From Pseudomonadota bacterium (GTDB lineage: Bacteria > Pseudomonadota > Alphaproteobacteria > Acetobacterales > Acetobacteraceae), in NCBI GenBank assembly GCA_021805565.1, contig JAJZFA010000013.1, forward strand, positions 226,081-290,080: a stretch of 64,000 nt of DNA. The letters run 5' to 3'. Shown in pieces: positions 35,495-44,997 of the stretch (its first letter is position 1; each line of letters begins with the position of its first letter). A model generated the notes under the pieces. That model did no database searches. It saw only the letters and a program-made list of their open reading frames with translations, and was not told where the DNA came from. The position numbers and the translations under genes were made by a program.

Positions 35495-36211
35495 ATGTCA
35501 GACACCACCACCCCCGATGTCGCGCAATCGTCGTTCGGTACCGCTATTGGCTTTCGCTTTCCGGAACGGAACCGGAATGTCGGTGCCAGCGGAAACGCCG
35601 GCCGAGCGATCAAGCGGGGATTTGACATCGTAGGCTCGCTGACGCTGATCGCGGTGCTGCTGCCGGTGCTGCCGGTGCTGGCATTGATCGTGCGCAAGGA
35701 TGGCGGCCCGGCGCTGTACCGGCACCCCCGCGTGGGCCGCGATGGCCGTATCTTCGGTTGTCTGAAATATCGCTCCATGGCGACGTCCGCCGATGAAATA
35801 CTGCGGCTTCACCTTCAATCCGATCCACGGGCCGCGGACCAGTGGGCCGCCAGCCGCAAGCTGACCAACGATCCACGAATTACCCGTTTCGGCGCCCTGC
35901 TGCGTAAAACGAGCCTCGACGAGGTCCCGCAATTATTTAACGTGTTGCGCGGCGACATGAGTTTGGTCGGCCCAAGGCCGGTGGTACAGGAAGAACTCGA
36001 CCAACACTATGGGACCGTCGGACGCGAAGCGTATGCGTCGGCCAAACCCGGTATTACTGGCCTGTGGCAGGTCAGCGGGCGCAGCGACACGTCCTATGAA
36101 CAGCGGGTGGCGCTGGATATCGCCTATGCTCGCGACTGGTCGTTGTCGATGGATCTGAAAATTCTCCTGCGCACCGTGCCGGCCGTCCTGAACCGGCGCG
36201 GCGCGGTATGA
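35495..36211 (+). CDS. Undecaprenyl-phosphate sugar-1-phosphate transferase (ExoY/PssA type)
   Basis: A 238-residue initiating transferase. One N-terminal hydrophobic helix (LTLIAVLLPVLPVLALIV) is followed by the bacterial sugar transferase domain: KYRSMATSADE, TRFGALLRKTSLDEVPQL.NVLRGDMSLVGPRP split across about 130-165, and PGITGLWQVSGRS. It loads the first sugar onto undecaprenyl phosphate at the inner membrane. The stop overlaps the ATG of the XRE regulator by four bases. Confidence 0.93.
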   Translation: MSDTTTPDVAQSSFGTAIGFRFPERNRNVGASGNAGRAIKRGFDIVGSLTLIAVLLPVLPVLALIVRKDGGPALYRHPRVGRDGRIFGCLKYRSMATSADEILRLHLQSDPRAADQWAASRKLTNDPRITRFGALLRKTSLDEVPQLFNVLRGDMSLVGPRPVVQEELDQHYGTVGREAYASAKPGITGLWQVSGRSDTSYEQRVALDIAYARDWSLSMDLKILLRTVPAVLNRRGAV

Positions 36212-36681
36212 CGGGCGTACACGCCGCGATGCCACCCCGGAAAGCCGTGACCGCACGTGTGAATAAGCGCACGCCCACTGGCACCGATCATGCCGTGGGG
36301 ATGCAAATTCGTTCCCTGCGCCGGGCGGCCGGTATGACGCTGAAAGATCTTGGCGATGCGATCGGTGTAAGCTGCGTGCAGTTCCAGCGCTATGAAACCG
36401 GGGCGTCGCGAGTGGCCGCCAGCCGCTTGTTCGCGATCAGCGATGCGCTGGGTGTGCGTGTCGATAGCCTGATCGTCGATCCGGTCCCGGAAGACGGCGA
36501 GCCCGCCGCCCGGCGAAGGGCCAGCGAACACGCCGAACTGGCACGCGCATTCAAGGCGATCTCGGATCAGCGTCACCGGCTGGCGATTATCGCGCTGACG
36601 CGGGCGATCGCCGCGCGGGAAGGAACGGCAGACGCGCTGCCCGCCGAATTTGCCGATTCCGATCAGGGGCCGGAACGATGA
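36208..36681 (+). CDS. XRE-family HTH regulator embedded in the polysaccharide operon
   Basis: A 157-residue protein with an XRE/Cro-type helix-turn-helix at about residues 30-88 (IRSLRRAAGMTLKDLG then GVSCVQFQRYETG). The C-terminal half is helical and charged, with no obvious ligand domain. It overlaps the sugar transferase gene upstream and the glycosyltransferase gene downstream by four bases each, so it is made together with the enzymes. It probably controls this operon or a linked one. Confidence 0.85.
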   Translation: MTGVHAAMPPRKAVTARVNKRTPTGTDHAVGMQIRSLRRAAGMTLKDLGDAIGVSCVQFQRYETGASRVAASRLFAISDALGVRVDSLIVDPVPEDGEPAARRRASEHAELARAFKAISDQRHRLAIIALTRAIAAREGTADALPAEFADSDQGPER

Positions 36682-38918
36682 TGCCGGCCGTCAGCGTGAT
36701 CATGGCTAATCATAACGGACACAAATATCTGGCGGATGCGCTGCGATCCGTGCTGGCGCAGTCGCTTACGGATATCGAGGTGCTGTTCATCGACGATGCG
36801 TCCACCGATTGCAGCGTTGCGATCGCCAGGGCCATGGCGGCGTCCGATCCGCGACTGCGCGTGGTCGTCCGGCGGCCGAACGGCGGCCCGGCGGCGGCGC
36901 GGAATCATGGGTTGACGCTTGCACGCGGACGCTGGATCGCCATCGTCGATAGCGACGATTACATCCACCCAGATCGACTGAAACGCCTGGTGCGCGCGGC
37001 GGAAGACGACGGCGCCGACATCGCCGCCGACGATTTGGTGATATTCGGCGACGATCGCCGTGTGCCGCCACGCCGCCTGCTGGCCGGCGCCCGCGCGAAC
37101 GGACCGTCCTGGGTATCGCCGGTGGAATACGTCAACGCGAACAGATTGTACGGCCGGACCGTTGCGCTTGGATATCTAAAGCCGCTGATCCGCGCCGCGG
37201 CGCTGACCGGCCACGGAATCCGTTACGATGAAACGCTGCGGATCGCCGAGGATTACGACCTGATCCTGCGGCTGCTGGCCAGGGGATCGCGTTTTCTTCT
37301 GTTACCGGAACCAATGTATTTTTACCGCCGCCATTCCGGTTCGATATCGCACCGGATTAGCCAGGCCGCGCTACAGGCGATGGCGGATGCCGATGCCCGG
37401 TTCCGCGTTTGGGCCGGGCCGCTCGCCGATGGAGCCCTGAAAGTCTCGCTCGACGCGCGGCTGACGAGCATTCGCGTGGCCGCGGCGGCCGAGTTGGCCA
37501 TTGCCGGCCTCAAGGCGCGACGGCCGCTGGTGGCCTTGGCGGCCCTGGCCGGCCGGCCCGCCGCCATTCCCGTTGTGGCCGCGCTGGCCAGCCCCGCCCG
37601 GTTGCTGGCCCGTTTGCGCGGGGCCGCGGTACCGGTTGTCGCAACCGATCCACGGCCGGCGATTTGTGTGCTGTCGCGCCAGCGCCTGACGTCCGGGTCC
37701 AGCGGCAGTTCGGCCTATTTGCTCAGCCTGTGCCGTACGCTGCGGCAGGATGGTTTCGCGCTGCACCTGGTCTGCCCGTCGGCCGCCATATTCGGCCGCG
37801 TGCCGTTCTTCCGGATCGCCGGCCAGGGCGATGTGTTCGACAGCGTCGCCATCCGCGGCGCCAGCCGGATCGGCGCCCTTGTCGTCGCGCACGACCCAAC
37901 CGTCTATCTGCGTGCGGCCCTCGGCCTGGTGGATCGCTTTGCCGGGCGCGTTGGCATCCCTGTCCCGCCGGCATGGGGCCGGCCGGCCCCGTATGCGGTC
38001 GGATTGCCCTGGACCGCCGACGATTTTCTGTTCGTGGCGGAAAAGACCGGTGGCCGCGCCGACATTGTTTTGGCGGATTATGGGTTCTCCACGCCCGGCA
38101 TTCCGTATGCCTCGCGGCCGGGTGCCGCGTCGGCGGTGGTGATGCACGATCTGTTTTCCGGCCGGGCGGCCAGGTTCGCCGTGCTGGGTACGCCCGATAG
38201 CATCGCCGAGCTGGGGGAGGCAGCCGAGGCGCAACTGCTGGCCGGTGCCGCGCTGATCATCGCGATTCAGCACGACGAAGCCGCTATCGCCCGCCGGATG
38301 CTGCCCGCCGGCCGAACGGTGCTGGTCGCCCCCATGGCCGTCGATACCGTGCCGTCGGCGCAAGCCGGGGAGGGCGGGGGATTGCTGTTCGTCGGCAGTG
38401 CCGCCCCCGCCAATGTCGATGGACTGCGCTGGTTCCTGGCCGAGATATGGCCGGATATCCGCGCACGGCGGCCGGATATGGAACTGACGGTGGCGGGTGC
38501 CGTTTGCACCGCGGTCGGCCCCGCCCCCGGCGTGGCGCTGCTCGGCCGGGTCCCCGACCTAGGGCCATTGTACCGGCGCGCGGACGTGGTTATTTCGCCG
38601 CTGCGGGCCGGGTCCGGCCTCAAGATCAAGCTGATCGAGGCGATGGCGCACGGCAAGCCCGTGGTCGCCACCACCGTCACCGCGCAAGGCGTGGCGCACC
38701 TGCTGGAGGGCGCGGTCGCGCTGGCCGACACCGAGCAGGCCTTCGCCGACGAGGTCGTCAGCCTGCTGGCCCACCCCGAACTCCGCCGTGCGAGGGCCGA
38801 GGCGGCCCTTGGCGTCGCCCGCCTTCACTTCTCCACGACCGCCGCCTATGGCGGCGTCCTGGACCATCTCAGGGCGCGGCAGGCGGCTACCAGGGAGGTT
38901 ATGCGATGCGCGGCTTGA
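36678..38918 (+). CDS. Two-domain glycosyltransferase (GT2 + GT4)
   Basis: A 746-residue fusion. The N-terminal part (about 1-250) is a GT-A family 2 domain: VSVIMANHNG, EVLFIDDASTD and the metal-binding DSDDYIHPDR. The C-terminal part (about 330-735) is a GT-B family 4 domain with GGGLLFVGSAAPANVDGL, GSGLKIKLIEAMAHGKPVV and its conserved glutamate. One chain may thus add two consecutive sugars. It overlaps the XRE gene by four bases and the next glycosyltransferase gene by 13 bases. Confidence 0.88.
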   Translation: MMPAVSVIMANHNGHKYLADALRSVLAQSLTDIEVLFIDDASTDCSVAIARAMAASDPRLRVVVRRPNGGPAAARNHGLTLARGRWIAIVDSDDYIHPDRLKRLVRAAEDDGADIAADDLVIFGDDRRVPPRRLLAGARANGPSWVSPVEYVNANRLYGRTVALGYLKPLIRAAALTGHGIRYDETLRIAEDYDLILRLLARGSRFLLLPEPMYFYRRHSGSISHRISQAALQAMADADARFRVWAGPLADGALKVSLDARLTSIRVAAAAELAIAGLKARRPLVALAALAGRPAAIPVVAALASPARLLARLRGAAVPVVATDPRPAICVLSRQRLTSGSSGSSAYLLSLCRTLRQDGFALHLVCPSAAIFGRVPFFRIAGQGDVFDSVAIRGASRIGALVVAHDPTVYLRAALGLVDRFAGRVGIPVPPAWGRPAPYAVGLPWTADDFLFVAEKTGGRADIVLADYGFSTPGIPYASRPGAASAVVMHDLFSGRAARFAVLGTPDSIAELGEAAEAQLLAGAALIIAIQHDEAAIARRMLPAGRTVLVAPMAVDTVPSAQAGEGGGLLFVGSAAPANVDGLRWFLAEIWPDIRARRPDMELTVAGAVCTAVGPAPGVALLGRVPDLGPLYRRADVVISPLRAGSGLKIKLIEAMAHGKPVVATTVTAQGVAHLLEGAVALADTEQAFADEVVSLLAHPELRRARAEAALGVARLHFSTTAAYGGVLDHLRARQAATREVMRCAA

Positions 38919-39985
38919 TCGCTCCCGCAAACCAGCCTTGCGACACGATCCCGTTCGTGTCCATCGCGGTGCCTGCCCTCAATGAGGAACATTATATCGA
39001 AGCCTGCCTGGCCTCGCTCGCCGGGCAATGGCCGGAAGGCTATTACGAAATTCTGGTCATGGACGGCGGCAGTACCGATCGCACCGTTCCGATCGTCGAG
39101 GCGGCCCGCCGCCGCTGCGATGCGATCGTGCTGGTGGCCAATCCGGGCAGACTCCAGTCGGCCGCGATGAACCTCGCGGCCCGGATCGCCTCGCCCCGGG
39201 CGACCGTGCTGGTCCGGGCCGATGCCCATGCGCTGTACCCGGCGGATTTTATACAGCAGTGCGTGGATGCCCTGCTGCTGAACGGCGCGACCTCGGTTGT
39301 CGTGCCGATGCGCAATCAGGCTCGGCCGGGGGCGATTCTGCAGGCGGCGATCGCGGCAGCCCAGTCCAGCCGTCTGGGCAACGGCGGCGCGGCCCACCGC
39401 ACCAACCCGCGATCCGGCTTTGTCGAGCACGGGCATCACGCCGTGTTCGACCTGGCGTTCTTTCGGCGGATCGGCGGGTATGACGAAAGCTTTACCCACA
39501 ATGAGGACGCCGAACTCGACATACGTGCTATCAAGGCCGGTGGACGCATATGGATGTGTGCCGGCGCATCGGTGACTTATTACCCGCGCGACCGGTTCGG
39601 ATCGCTGGCGCGGCAATATTTCCGGCACGGCGCCGGACGAGCCAGAACGCTGCTCAAGCATCGTTTGAAGCCTAAACCGCGGCAGATGATGCCGGTCGCG
39701 GCGCTTGCCTGTAGTGCCGCCGGCCTTATCGCCGCGCCGTTCCTGCCAGTCTTTGCCGTCATTGCCTCGATGTATCCGGCGATCTGCCTGGCCTGGGGGG
39801 GGATGCAGGCGATTCGCCGCCGCGATCCGCGCCTGCTCGTTGGTGGCGCTGTCCTGATGACGATGCATCTGGCGTGGGCGACCGGATTCCTGGCTGGCGG
39901 CCTGCGCCGTGTGTCTCTGCCCGCTGCTTTGAAGTCGCGATCGTTTGGACGATCCCGAACGCCGATCGCCTCGGAAACGCTTTGA
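38906..39985 (+). CDS. ExoA-like family 2 glycosyltransferase
   Basis: A 359-residue GT2 protein: SIAVPALNEEHYIEACL, ILVMDGGSTDRT, the metal-site VRADAHALYP and the base region HNEDAELDIR. Two hydrophobic helices near the C-terminus (about 255-340) would anchor it in the membrane, as in succinoglycan ExoA. GGGAGG lies ahead of the ATG at 38906, inside the end of the previous gene. Confidence 0.87.
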   Translation: MRGLIAPANQPCDTIPFVSIAVPALNEEHYIEACLASLAGQWPEGYYEILVMDGGSTDRTVPIVEAARRRCDAIVLVANPGRLQSAAMNLAARIASPRATVLVRADAHALYPADFIQQCVDALLLNGATSVVVPMRNQARPGAILQAAIAAAQSSRLGNGGAAHRTNPRSGFVEHGHHAVFDLAFFRRIGGYDESFTHNEDAELDIRAIKAGGRIWMCAGASVTYYPRDRFGSLARQYFRHGAGRARTLLKHRLKPKPRQMMPVAALACSAAGLIAAPFLPVFAVIASMYPAICLAWGGMQAIRRRDPRLLVGGAVLMTMHLAWATGFLAGGLRRVSLPAALKSRSFGRSRTPIASETL

Positions 39986-40061
39986 CCATTATCCCCCCCG
40001 TGGCGGTCCCTTTGGACTGGGCAGCGGGGCGAAACGAACCGTGAAAAGGAACACCCGCCCC

Positions 40062-42359
40062 ATGTTGAACTTCTTGAATCCCTCGCCGCCCATGCAACCG
40101 CCTTCGCGGTGGTCCGACGCCAATCCGCCGCCATTCCAGTGGCTGCCGGCCGGCGTTTCCTTCCTCCGCCGCCAGAAGCGGCCGATCATGGCGTGCAGTC
40201 TCCTCGGTCTGCTGATCGGGGTGGGTTATCTCAGCGTTGCCACACCGCAATATACCGCGATCGCGACCGTTGTGATCGACACGCGCAGCGCGCATCCGGT
40301 GGGCGGAGAAATCGCTGCCCCGGACTGGCAGACCCAAAGCGCTTACATCGAGAGCCAGGAAGAACTGATGCAGTCCCCGGCGACGCTGCGCGGCGTTGTC
40401 GATACCCTGCATCTGGACCGCGATCCCCTGTTCGTACCGAGGGAATCCGGCCCGGTTGGGCATGCGATCGGGGTCGTCAGGTCCTGGATGCCGTGGGCCG
40501 ATAGCGGCGCCGGATTGAACCAGGCCGATCGCGATAAGGCCGCGGCGGAATATACCCTGTCGCGCATGCTCAAAATCTGGCGCAGCGGCACGACTTCGGT
40601 GCTGGAAGTGCGCGTTCAGACACCCGATCGCGCCCTGTCGGCGAAACTGGCCAACACGGTGACGGAAGCATATATGTCGCAGCAGCTTGTTGCGATTTCG
40701 GAAACCACCCGCCGCGCCGGCACATGGCTGCAAAGCCGGGTCGGCGAGTTGCGGGCCCAGGCCGTCGCGGCGGATCGCGCGGTGCAGGAATACAAGGCCA
40801 AAAACGGGATCGTCGATGTGGCGACCGGCACCGGCACCGAACTGATCAACGAACAGCAGCTCAGCCAGCTCAATATCCAGGTCGCCAACGCCCGGTCCAA
40901 GGTCGCCGAAACCCAGGCACGCTATCAGCGGGCGACGGCGAGCACGGTCGATGGCGTCACGTCCGGCGGTGTCGTCAGCGACGGCGCCCAAAATACGGTT
41001 ATGGCGCGGTTGCAGCAGCAGTATTTCGATGCGGCGCGGCGCGAGGCGGACCTGACGACACGGATGGGGCCGAACCACGCCGCCGTGATCCTGCAGCGTA
41101 ACGAGGTTTCTGAACTGCGGCACAGCATCCAGGACGAACTGGTGCGCCTGACACAAACCTATCATGGCGATTATCAGGTCGCTCAGGCTAACCTGACGGC
41201 CATCCAGACCCGCCTCGACGAACAGGTAAAGGCGGCGGCGGCAACCAATATCGAACGCAGCGAACTGCGGTCGCTGCAAAGTTCGGCCGATGCGTATCGC
41301 CAGATTTACGGCAATTTCCTGGAACGCTTCAACCAGGCGATGCAGGATCAGTCCTACCCCATCACCGACGCGCGCATCGCCGCCCCGGCCGTGGCGCCGA
41401 TGGACCGCAGCACGCCGAAGACGGCGATCGTGCTTGCGATCATGCTGACGCTTGGTCTCGCCGCCGGCATGCTGATCGCGGTCACCCGCGAAGCGCTGGA
41501 CGTCGCGGTGCGAACGATGGCTCAGTTGCGCGAGGCGACAGGGATCGAATGCCTCGGGGCCATCGCCCGGGCAAAGGCACTGAGCTTCCGCATCGACTCG
41601 CGTTGGACCCGGTCCGGCCGCATTGCCGGGCGCGCTGGCAATATCGCGGTGCCCGCTGCGTTCCGTTATGCCGCGGCCAGCGCCGACAGCGATGCGGGTC
41701 AGGCCGCGCACCGGATCGGCGTCGCCGCCGCCAGGCAGACCGCGCGCGGACGCGACGTTCGCGTCATCGGCTGCGTTTCGGTCGTCAGCGACGAGGGCAC
41801 CAGCACCGTGGCGGCCAATCTGGCCTTCGCCATGGCGGCCGGCGGCCAGCGCACCGTTCTGGTCGATATGAACGCCGATACGCCCTGGCTGACCGAGGTC
41901 CTGTACCCCGCCGCCAAGGCCGGGGTCCAGCAACTAGCGACGCGCGAGGCCGTCTTGCGCGACGTCGTCCAGGCGGATGCCGAAAGCGGACTGCACTTCA
42001 TCGGACAAGCACCGGCATCCAGCCGGAACGGCCAGTCCAGGATGGCGAACCTGCGCGGCATGCTGGCCGAACTGCGGGATCGCTATGACATGGTGGTGCT
42101 GGATCTGCCGCCGATGACAACCGGCGGAACCGCGACACTGCTGAGCGATATGGTGGACGGGTTCGTGCTGGTGACCAAATGGGGCAGCACGCCTCGGCCC
42201 CAGCTATCCGAGGCGCTGTCGCATATCGTCGGCATGGATGCATTCTTCCTCGGGTCGGTGCTGACACAGTGCGACCCCGAGAGGATGCGCCTGTATCCGC
42301 GCGATCAGGCGCAGATGCAGGGACAGCGGGCCGCGCCGCTGCTGACCGCCGCGGGCTAG
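40062..42359 (+). CDS. Wzc/ExoP-like polysaccharide co-polymerase with degenerate ATPase motif
   Basis: A 765-residue chain-length protein. A first membrane helix lies at about 47-65, a long coiled periplasmic Wzz-type region follows, and a second helix is at about 445-465. The C-terminal domain resembles a BY-kinase but its Walker A region reads SDEGTSTVAANLA, with Thr (residue about 580) where the ATP-binding Lys is expected. Walker A' (VLVDMNADTP) is also altered and the C-terminal tyrosine cluster is missing. It likely sets chain length without kinase activity. ATG 40062 follows AAGGA at wide spacing. Confidence 0.85.
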   Translation: MLNFLNPSPPMQPPSRWSDANPPPFQWLPAGVSFLRRQKRPIMACSLLGLLIGVGYLSVATPQYTAIATVVIDTRSAHPVGGEIAAPDWQTQSAYIESQEELMQSPATLRGVVDTLHLDRDPLFVPRESGPVGHAIGVVRSWMPWADSGAGLNQADRDKAAAEYTLSRMLKIWRSGTTSVLEVRVQTPDRALSAKLANTVTEAYMSQQLVAISETTRRAGTWLQSRVGELRAQAVAADRAVQEYKAKNGIVDVATGTGTELINEQQLSQLNIQVANARSKVAETQARYQRATASTVDGVTSGGVVSDGAQNTVMARLQQQYFDAARREADLTTRMGPNHAAVILQRNEVSELRHSIQDELVRLTQTYHGDYQVAQANLTAIQTRLDEQVKAAAATNIERSELRSLQSSADAYRQIYGNFLERFNQAMQDQSYPITDARIAAPAVAPMDRSTPKTAIVLAIMLTLGLAAGMLIAVTREALDVAVRTMAQLREATGIECLGAIARAKALSFRIDSRWTRSGRIAGRAGNIAVPAAFRYAAASADSDAGQAAHRIGVAAARQTARGRDVRVIGCVSVVSDEGTSTVAANLAFAMAAGGQRTVLVDMNADTPWLTEVLYPAAKAGVQQLATREAVLRDVVQADAESGLHFIGQAPASSRNGQSRMANLRGMLAELRDRYDMVVLDLPPMTTGGTATLLSDMVDGFVLVTKWGSTPRPQLSEALSHIVGMDAFFLGSVLTQCDPERMRLYPRDQAQMQGQRAAPLLTAAG

Positions 42360-42369
42360 ACGTTCAACA

Positions 42370-42398
42370 GGCGCCGCGGGTCCGGAATCCGCGGCGCC
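42370..42398. terminator. Strong GC hairpin between co-polymerase and acyltransferase genes
   Basis: GGCGCCGCGG (42370-42379) and CCGCGGCGCC (42389-42398) form a perfect 10-bp stem with a 9-nt loop, 10 bp after the co-polymerase stop. No T-run follows, so it may attenuate or process the transcript rather than end it. Confidence 0.55.
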
Positions 42399-42415
42399 CT
42401 TCAAGGTCCGGAACA

Positions 42416-43624
42416 ATGGTCTCGGTGCCTGCCCATTCCGCTCCCCAGTCATCGCGCCGGATCGTGGCGTTGGACGGGTTGCGCGGGGTGGCGGCTCTGA
42501 TGGTGTTGTTCCATCATACGCTGCTGACCCTGCCGGACTTCGCGAACTACGAATGGGGGCGTCCGGGCGCCACCGATCACGGTGTTGTCGAATGGCTGCT
42601 GATCCGCACGCCGTTGCGGCTGCTCTGGGCAGGGCAGGAGAGGGCGTTGCTGTTTTTCGTCTTGAGCGGCTTCGTGCTGGGCCTGCCCTGGTTACAAGGC
42701 CGAGCCGCGCCCTATGGAAGATTCCTGCTGGGCCGCTTCTGCCGCATTTATCCGCCGTACCTTGCCGCGATGCTGGTGGCAGCCGTTGGCAGTGTCGTAC
42801 TGGGGGGCGTCAGACTGGATCGCGCCACGGTCTATTTCAACCAGCTTGGCTGGTCGTTTCATCTGTCCTGGTTAGCGTTTCCCAGCATCGTCGCAATACT
42901 GAACAACCCATCCAGCCGTTACATGAACGAGGCGGTTTGGTCGCTGGTGTGGGAAGCGCGGGTCGCGTTGATATTTCCCTTTATCGTCATTCCGATCGTG
43001 CGCTGGCGGAACACAGGTATCGGTCTGGTCCTGCTCGTCCTGGCGATAGTACGGCACCTCGGCACCGTGCTGATGCCGCCGTCGCTGAACGAGGTACTGA
43101 ACGTGCCGCAGGATACGTTCTACTATGCGGAATATTTCGTCCTGGGCACGGCTGTGGCCGCGAATCGGGACGCGATCGCCGCATGGTTCGGCCGGAGCGA
43201 CCAACACGCCGGTCCGTGTTGCCTGATCGCCGGCTGCCTGATCTGCTGGCTGCCATGGCCGTGGCATCATGACCAGATTATCGGGATAGGCGCCGCGATC
43301 ATTCTGGCTTCGATCGCCGGCAGCGATCGCGTAGGCTCATGGCTGGGCCGGCCGTCGTTCATTTGGCTGGGCCGGCAATCGTACAGCCTCTTTCTGATCC
43401 ATCTTCCCGTGATCATGGCTGTTATCATTGCGTTCCACGGTTCGGTTCCCGTCGCCGCATGTGTGGCGATCGTTCCTTTGGCGATTGCCGTGGCAGAGGG
43501 CTTTCATCGATGGGTCGAACGTCCATCGGTTGCGCTGGCGCAGCACCTGACCGGGTATTCCCGCCGACCGAAGCCCATCGCACGGTCGATAGCCGCTTCC
43601 GCCGGAGCGATCGCCGCCCCGTAG
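42416..43624 (+). CDS. Acyltransferase 3 family membrane protein (OafA/ExoZ type)
   Basis: A 402-residue protein with about ten membrane helices. The first helix carries the family signature: ALDGLRGVAALMVLFHH, with the catalytic-type histidine pair, followed by LFFVLSGFVLG and the RIYPPYL motif. Such enzymes O-acetylate or O-acylate sugars of surface polysaccharides. It begins 57 bp after the co-polymerase gene, beyond the GC hairpin. The ATG at 42416 sets the signature at the usual position near residue 20. Confidence 0.9.
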   Translation: MVSVPAHSAPQSSRRIVALDGLRGVAALMVLFHHTLLTLPDFANYEWGRPGATDHGVVEWLLIRTPLRLLWAGQERALLFFVLSGFVLGLPWLQGRAAPYGRFLLGRFCRIYPPYLAAMLVAAVGSVVLGGVRLDRATVYFNQLGWSFHLSWLAFPSIVAILNNPSSRYMNEAVWSLVWEARVALIFPFIVIPIVRWRNTGIGLVLLVLAIVRHLGTVLMPPSLNEVLNVPQDTFYYAEYFVLGTAVAANRDAIAAWFGRSDQHAGPCCLIAGCLICWLPWPWHHDQIIGIGAAIILASIAGSDRVGSWLGRPSFIWLGRQSYSLFLIHLPVIMAVIIAFHGSVPVAACVAIVPLAIAVAEGFHRWVERPSVALAQHLTGYSRRPKPIARSIAASAGAIAAP

Positions 43625-43664
43625 CAGGGGCTTCCAGCACGGGGCGGCGATTGGACGCGGACGA

Positions 43665-44909
43665 TCAGTGGAACGCGTGGCTGTTGCGGCTGATGTGCCG
43701 GGCAACGAACTCGGCGCCGCAGGCGAAACGAGACAGCGGGCCGAAAGCATTGGCTGCGATCGGCCCGACAAAATGCAGGCCATCGATGGAAGATTCGAAG
43801 GTGGCCGATAAGGCAGGCGTTCCCGCGGCCGAGACAATCTGCCCCCGTAGCTCCTCGCCGATAAAGGGCAGACGAGCGATCGCGGGCCGGAAACCTGTTG
43901 CGGAAATGACATGATCGACAATCACGTCTTCACGCGCACCATCGGACCCACGCAGGCGCAGCCGGACTTTATCGCCCGCGGTCTCGGCGCTTTCGATGGA
44001 CCTGCCGAGAAACACCGGTACCGTGCCGGTCATCTGCTCCTTGGTGAACCAGCAGGGCGCCGGACCCAGGTGGCTGCGGACGACGCGCAGGCGTGCCGAT
44101 TCCGGTAGCCGTCGGAACGCCTGCGGCATTCCGGCGTACAGATAGGATTTCCAGCCGTACCCGATCGCCGAACGCGGCCAGCGCATGCGATGGCCTAGCG
44201 ACCTGGGACGATCCGGGCTGGCCGGCGGATCCTGAAAGGCCAGTCTGGGCACCCGCGCGACCAGCGACGTGTTGGCGCCAATTCCATGCAGCAAAACGGC
44301 AATGTCGATGGCCGACGCGCCGGCACCGACAACGGCGACATCGCGCCCGGCAAAGCGGTCTAGCGCATGGTGATGCGAACTGTGCGACACCAAACCGGGT
44401 GGAAGCGCCGCGAGCACCTCGGGGATGTGGGCAAAATGTCCGACCCCTGTCGCGACGATAACGCGACGCGCGATCGCCGAACCGCCGTCCTGGAAACGCA
44501 GATCGAATCCGCCGGAACCGCGCCGCAAAGCGGTGACCGTTCTGTTTTCGGCATTTGGAACGAACCGGTCCTGGAACGCCAGCCCATACCGGGTGAACGT
44601 GTCCAGCGTGACCGGAAGCGCCACGTCGGCGTACGGGATACCGTTGGCCGCGCAATAATGCGCCAGCGTGAACGTTCTGCCGGGGTCGTACAAATTGGAC
44701 GCAAACCCTTCCGACTTGAGCGACATGCCTTTGGGCATGCGGGTCCGCCACATGGCCATGCTATCGCCGAAAACCCTGACATCGAAGCCCCGCGGCAGTA
44801 AATGGGCCGCCAGCGACAGCCCATACGGGCCGGCACCGATGATGGCGATGTCCGCCGGTCGCTGGGCTAACAATGCCGCCACCGTATAAAACAGAGTGTC
44901 ACGGGCCAA
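43665..44909 (-). CDS. FAD/NAD(P)-binding oxidoreductase (flavin monooxygenase-like)
   Basis: A 414-residue protein with two dinucleotide-binding folds: GAGPYGLSLAAHL near residue 25 and GAGASAIDIA near residue 195, plus an ATG motif (ISATGFRP). This layout occurs in flavin-containing monooxygenases and amino-acid N-hydroxylases. The in-frame TTG at 44909 lies directly behind GGAAGGAA, which is unusually close spacing. It is transcribed divergently from the ATP-grasp gene inside the polysaccharide locus, so it may modify a sugar or an amino-acid decoration. Confidence 0.72.
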   Translation of the reverse strand: MARDTLFYTVAALLAQRPADIAIIGAGPYGLSLAAHLLPRGFDVRVFGDSMAMWRTRMPKGMSLKSEGFASNLYDPGRTFTLAHYCAANGIPYADVALPVTLDTFTRYGLAFQDRFVPNAENRTVTALRRGSGGFDLRFQDGGSAIARRVIVATGVGHFAHIPEVLAALPPGLVSHSSHHHALDRFAGRDVAVVGAGASAIDIAVLLHGIGANTSLVARVPRLAFQDPPASPDRPRSLGHRMRWPRSAIGYGWKSYLYAGMPQAFRRLPESARLRVVRSHLGPAPCWFTKEQMTGTVPVFLGRSIESAETAGDKVRLRLRGSDGAREDVIVDHVISATGFRPAIARLPFIGEELRGQIVSAAGTPALSATFESSIDGLHFVGPIAANAFGPLSRFACGAEFVARHISRNSHAFH

Positions 44910-44997
44910 ATTCCTTCCACGATATTGTGAACCATTCTACTCGCCAAAAGATATCGGAATCATTTAGCTTAACACGACATTAATCTTCAATATCGAT

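Noticed and set aside
39759..41933. A 724-codon minus-strand open frame opposite the polysaccharide co-polymerase
   Set aside because: It is an antisense shadow; the plus strand has a recognisable Wzc-like domain order and the minus-strand product resembles no family.
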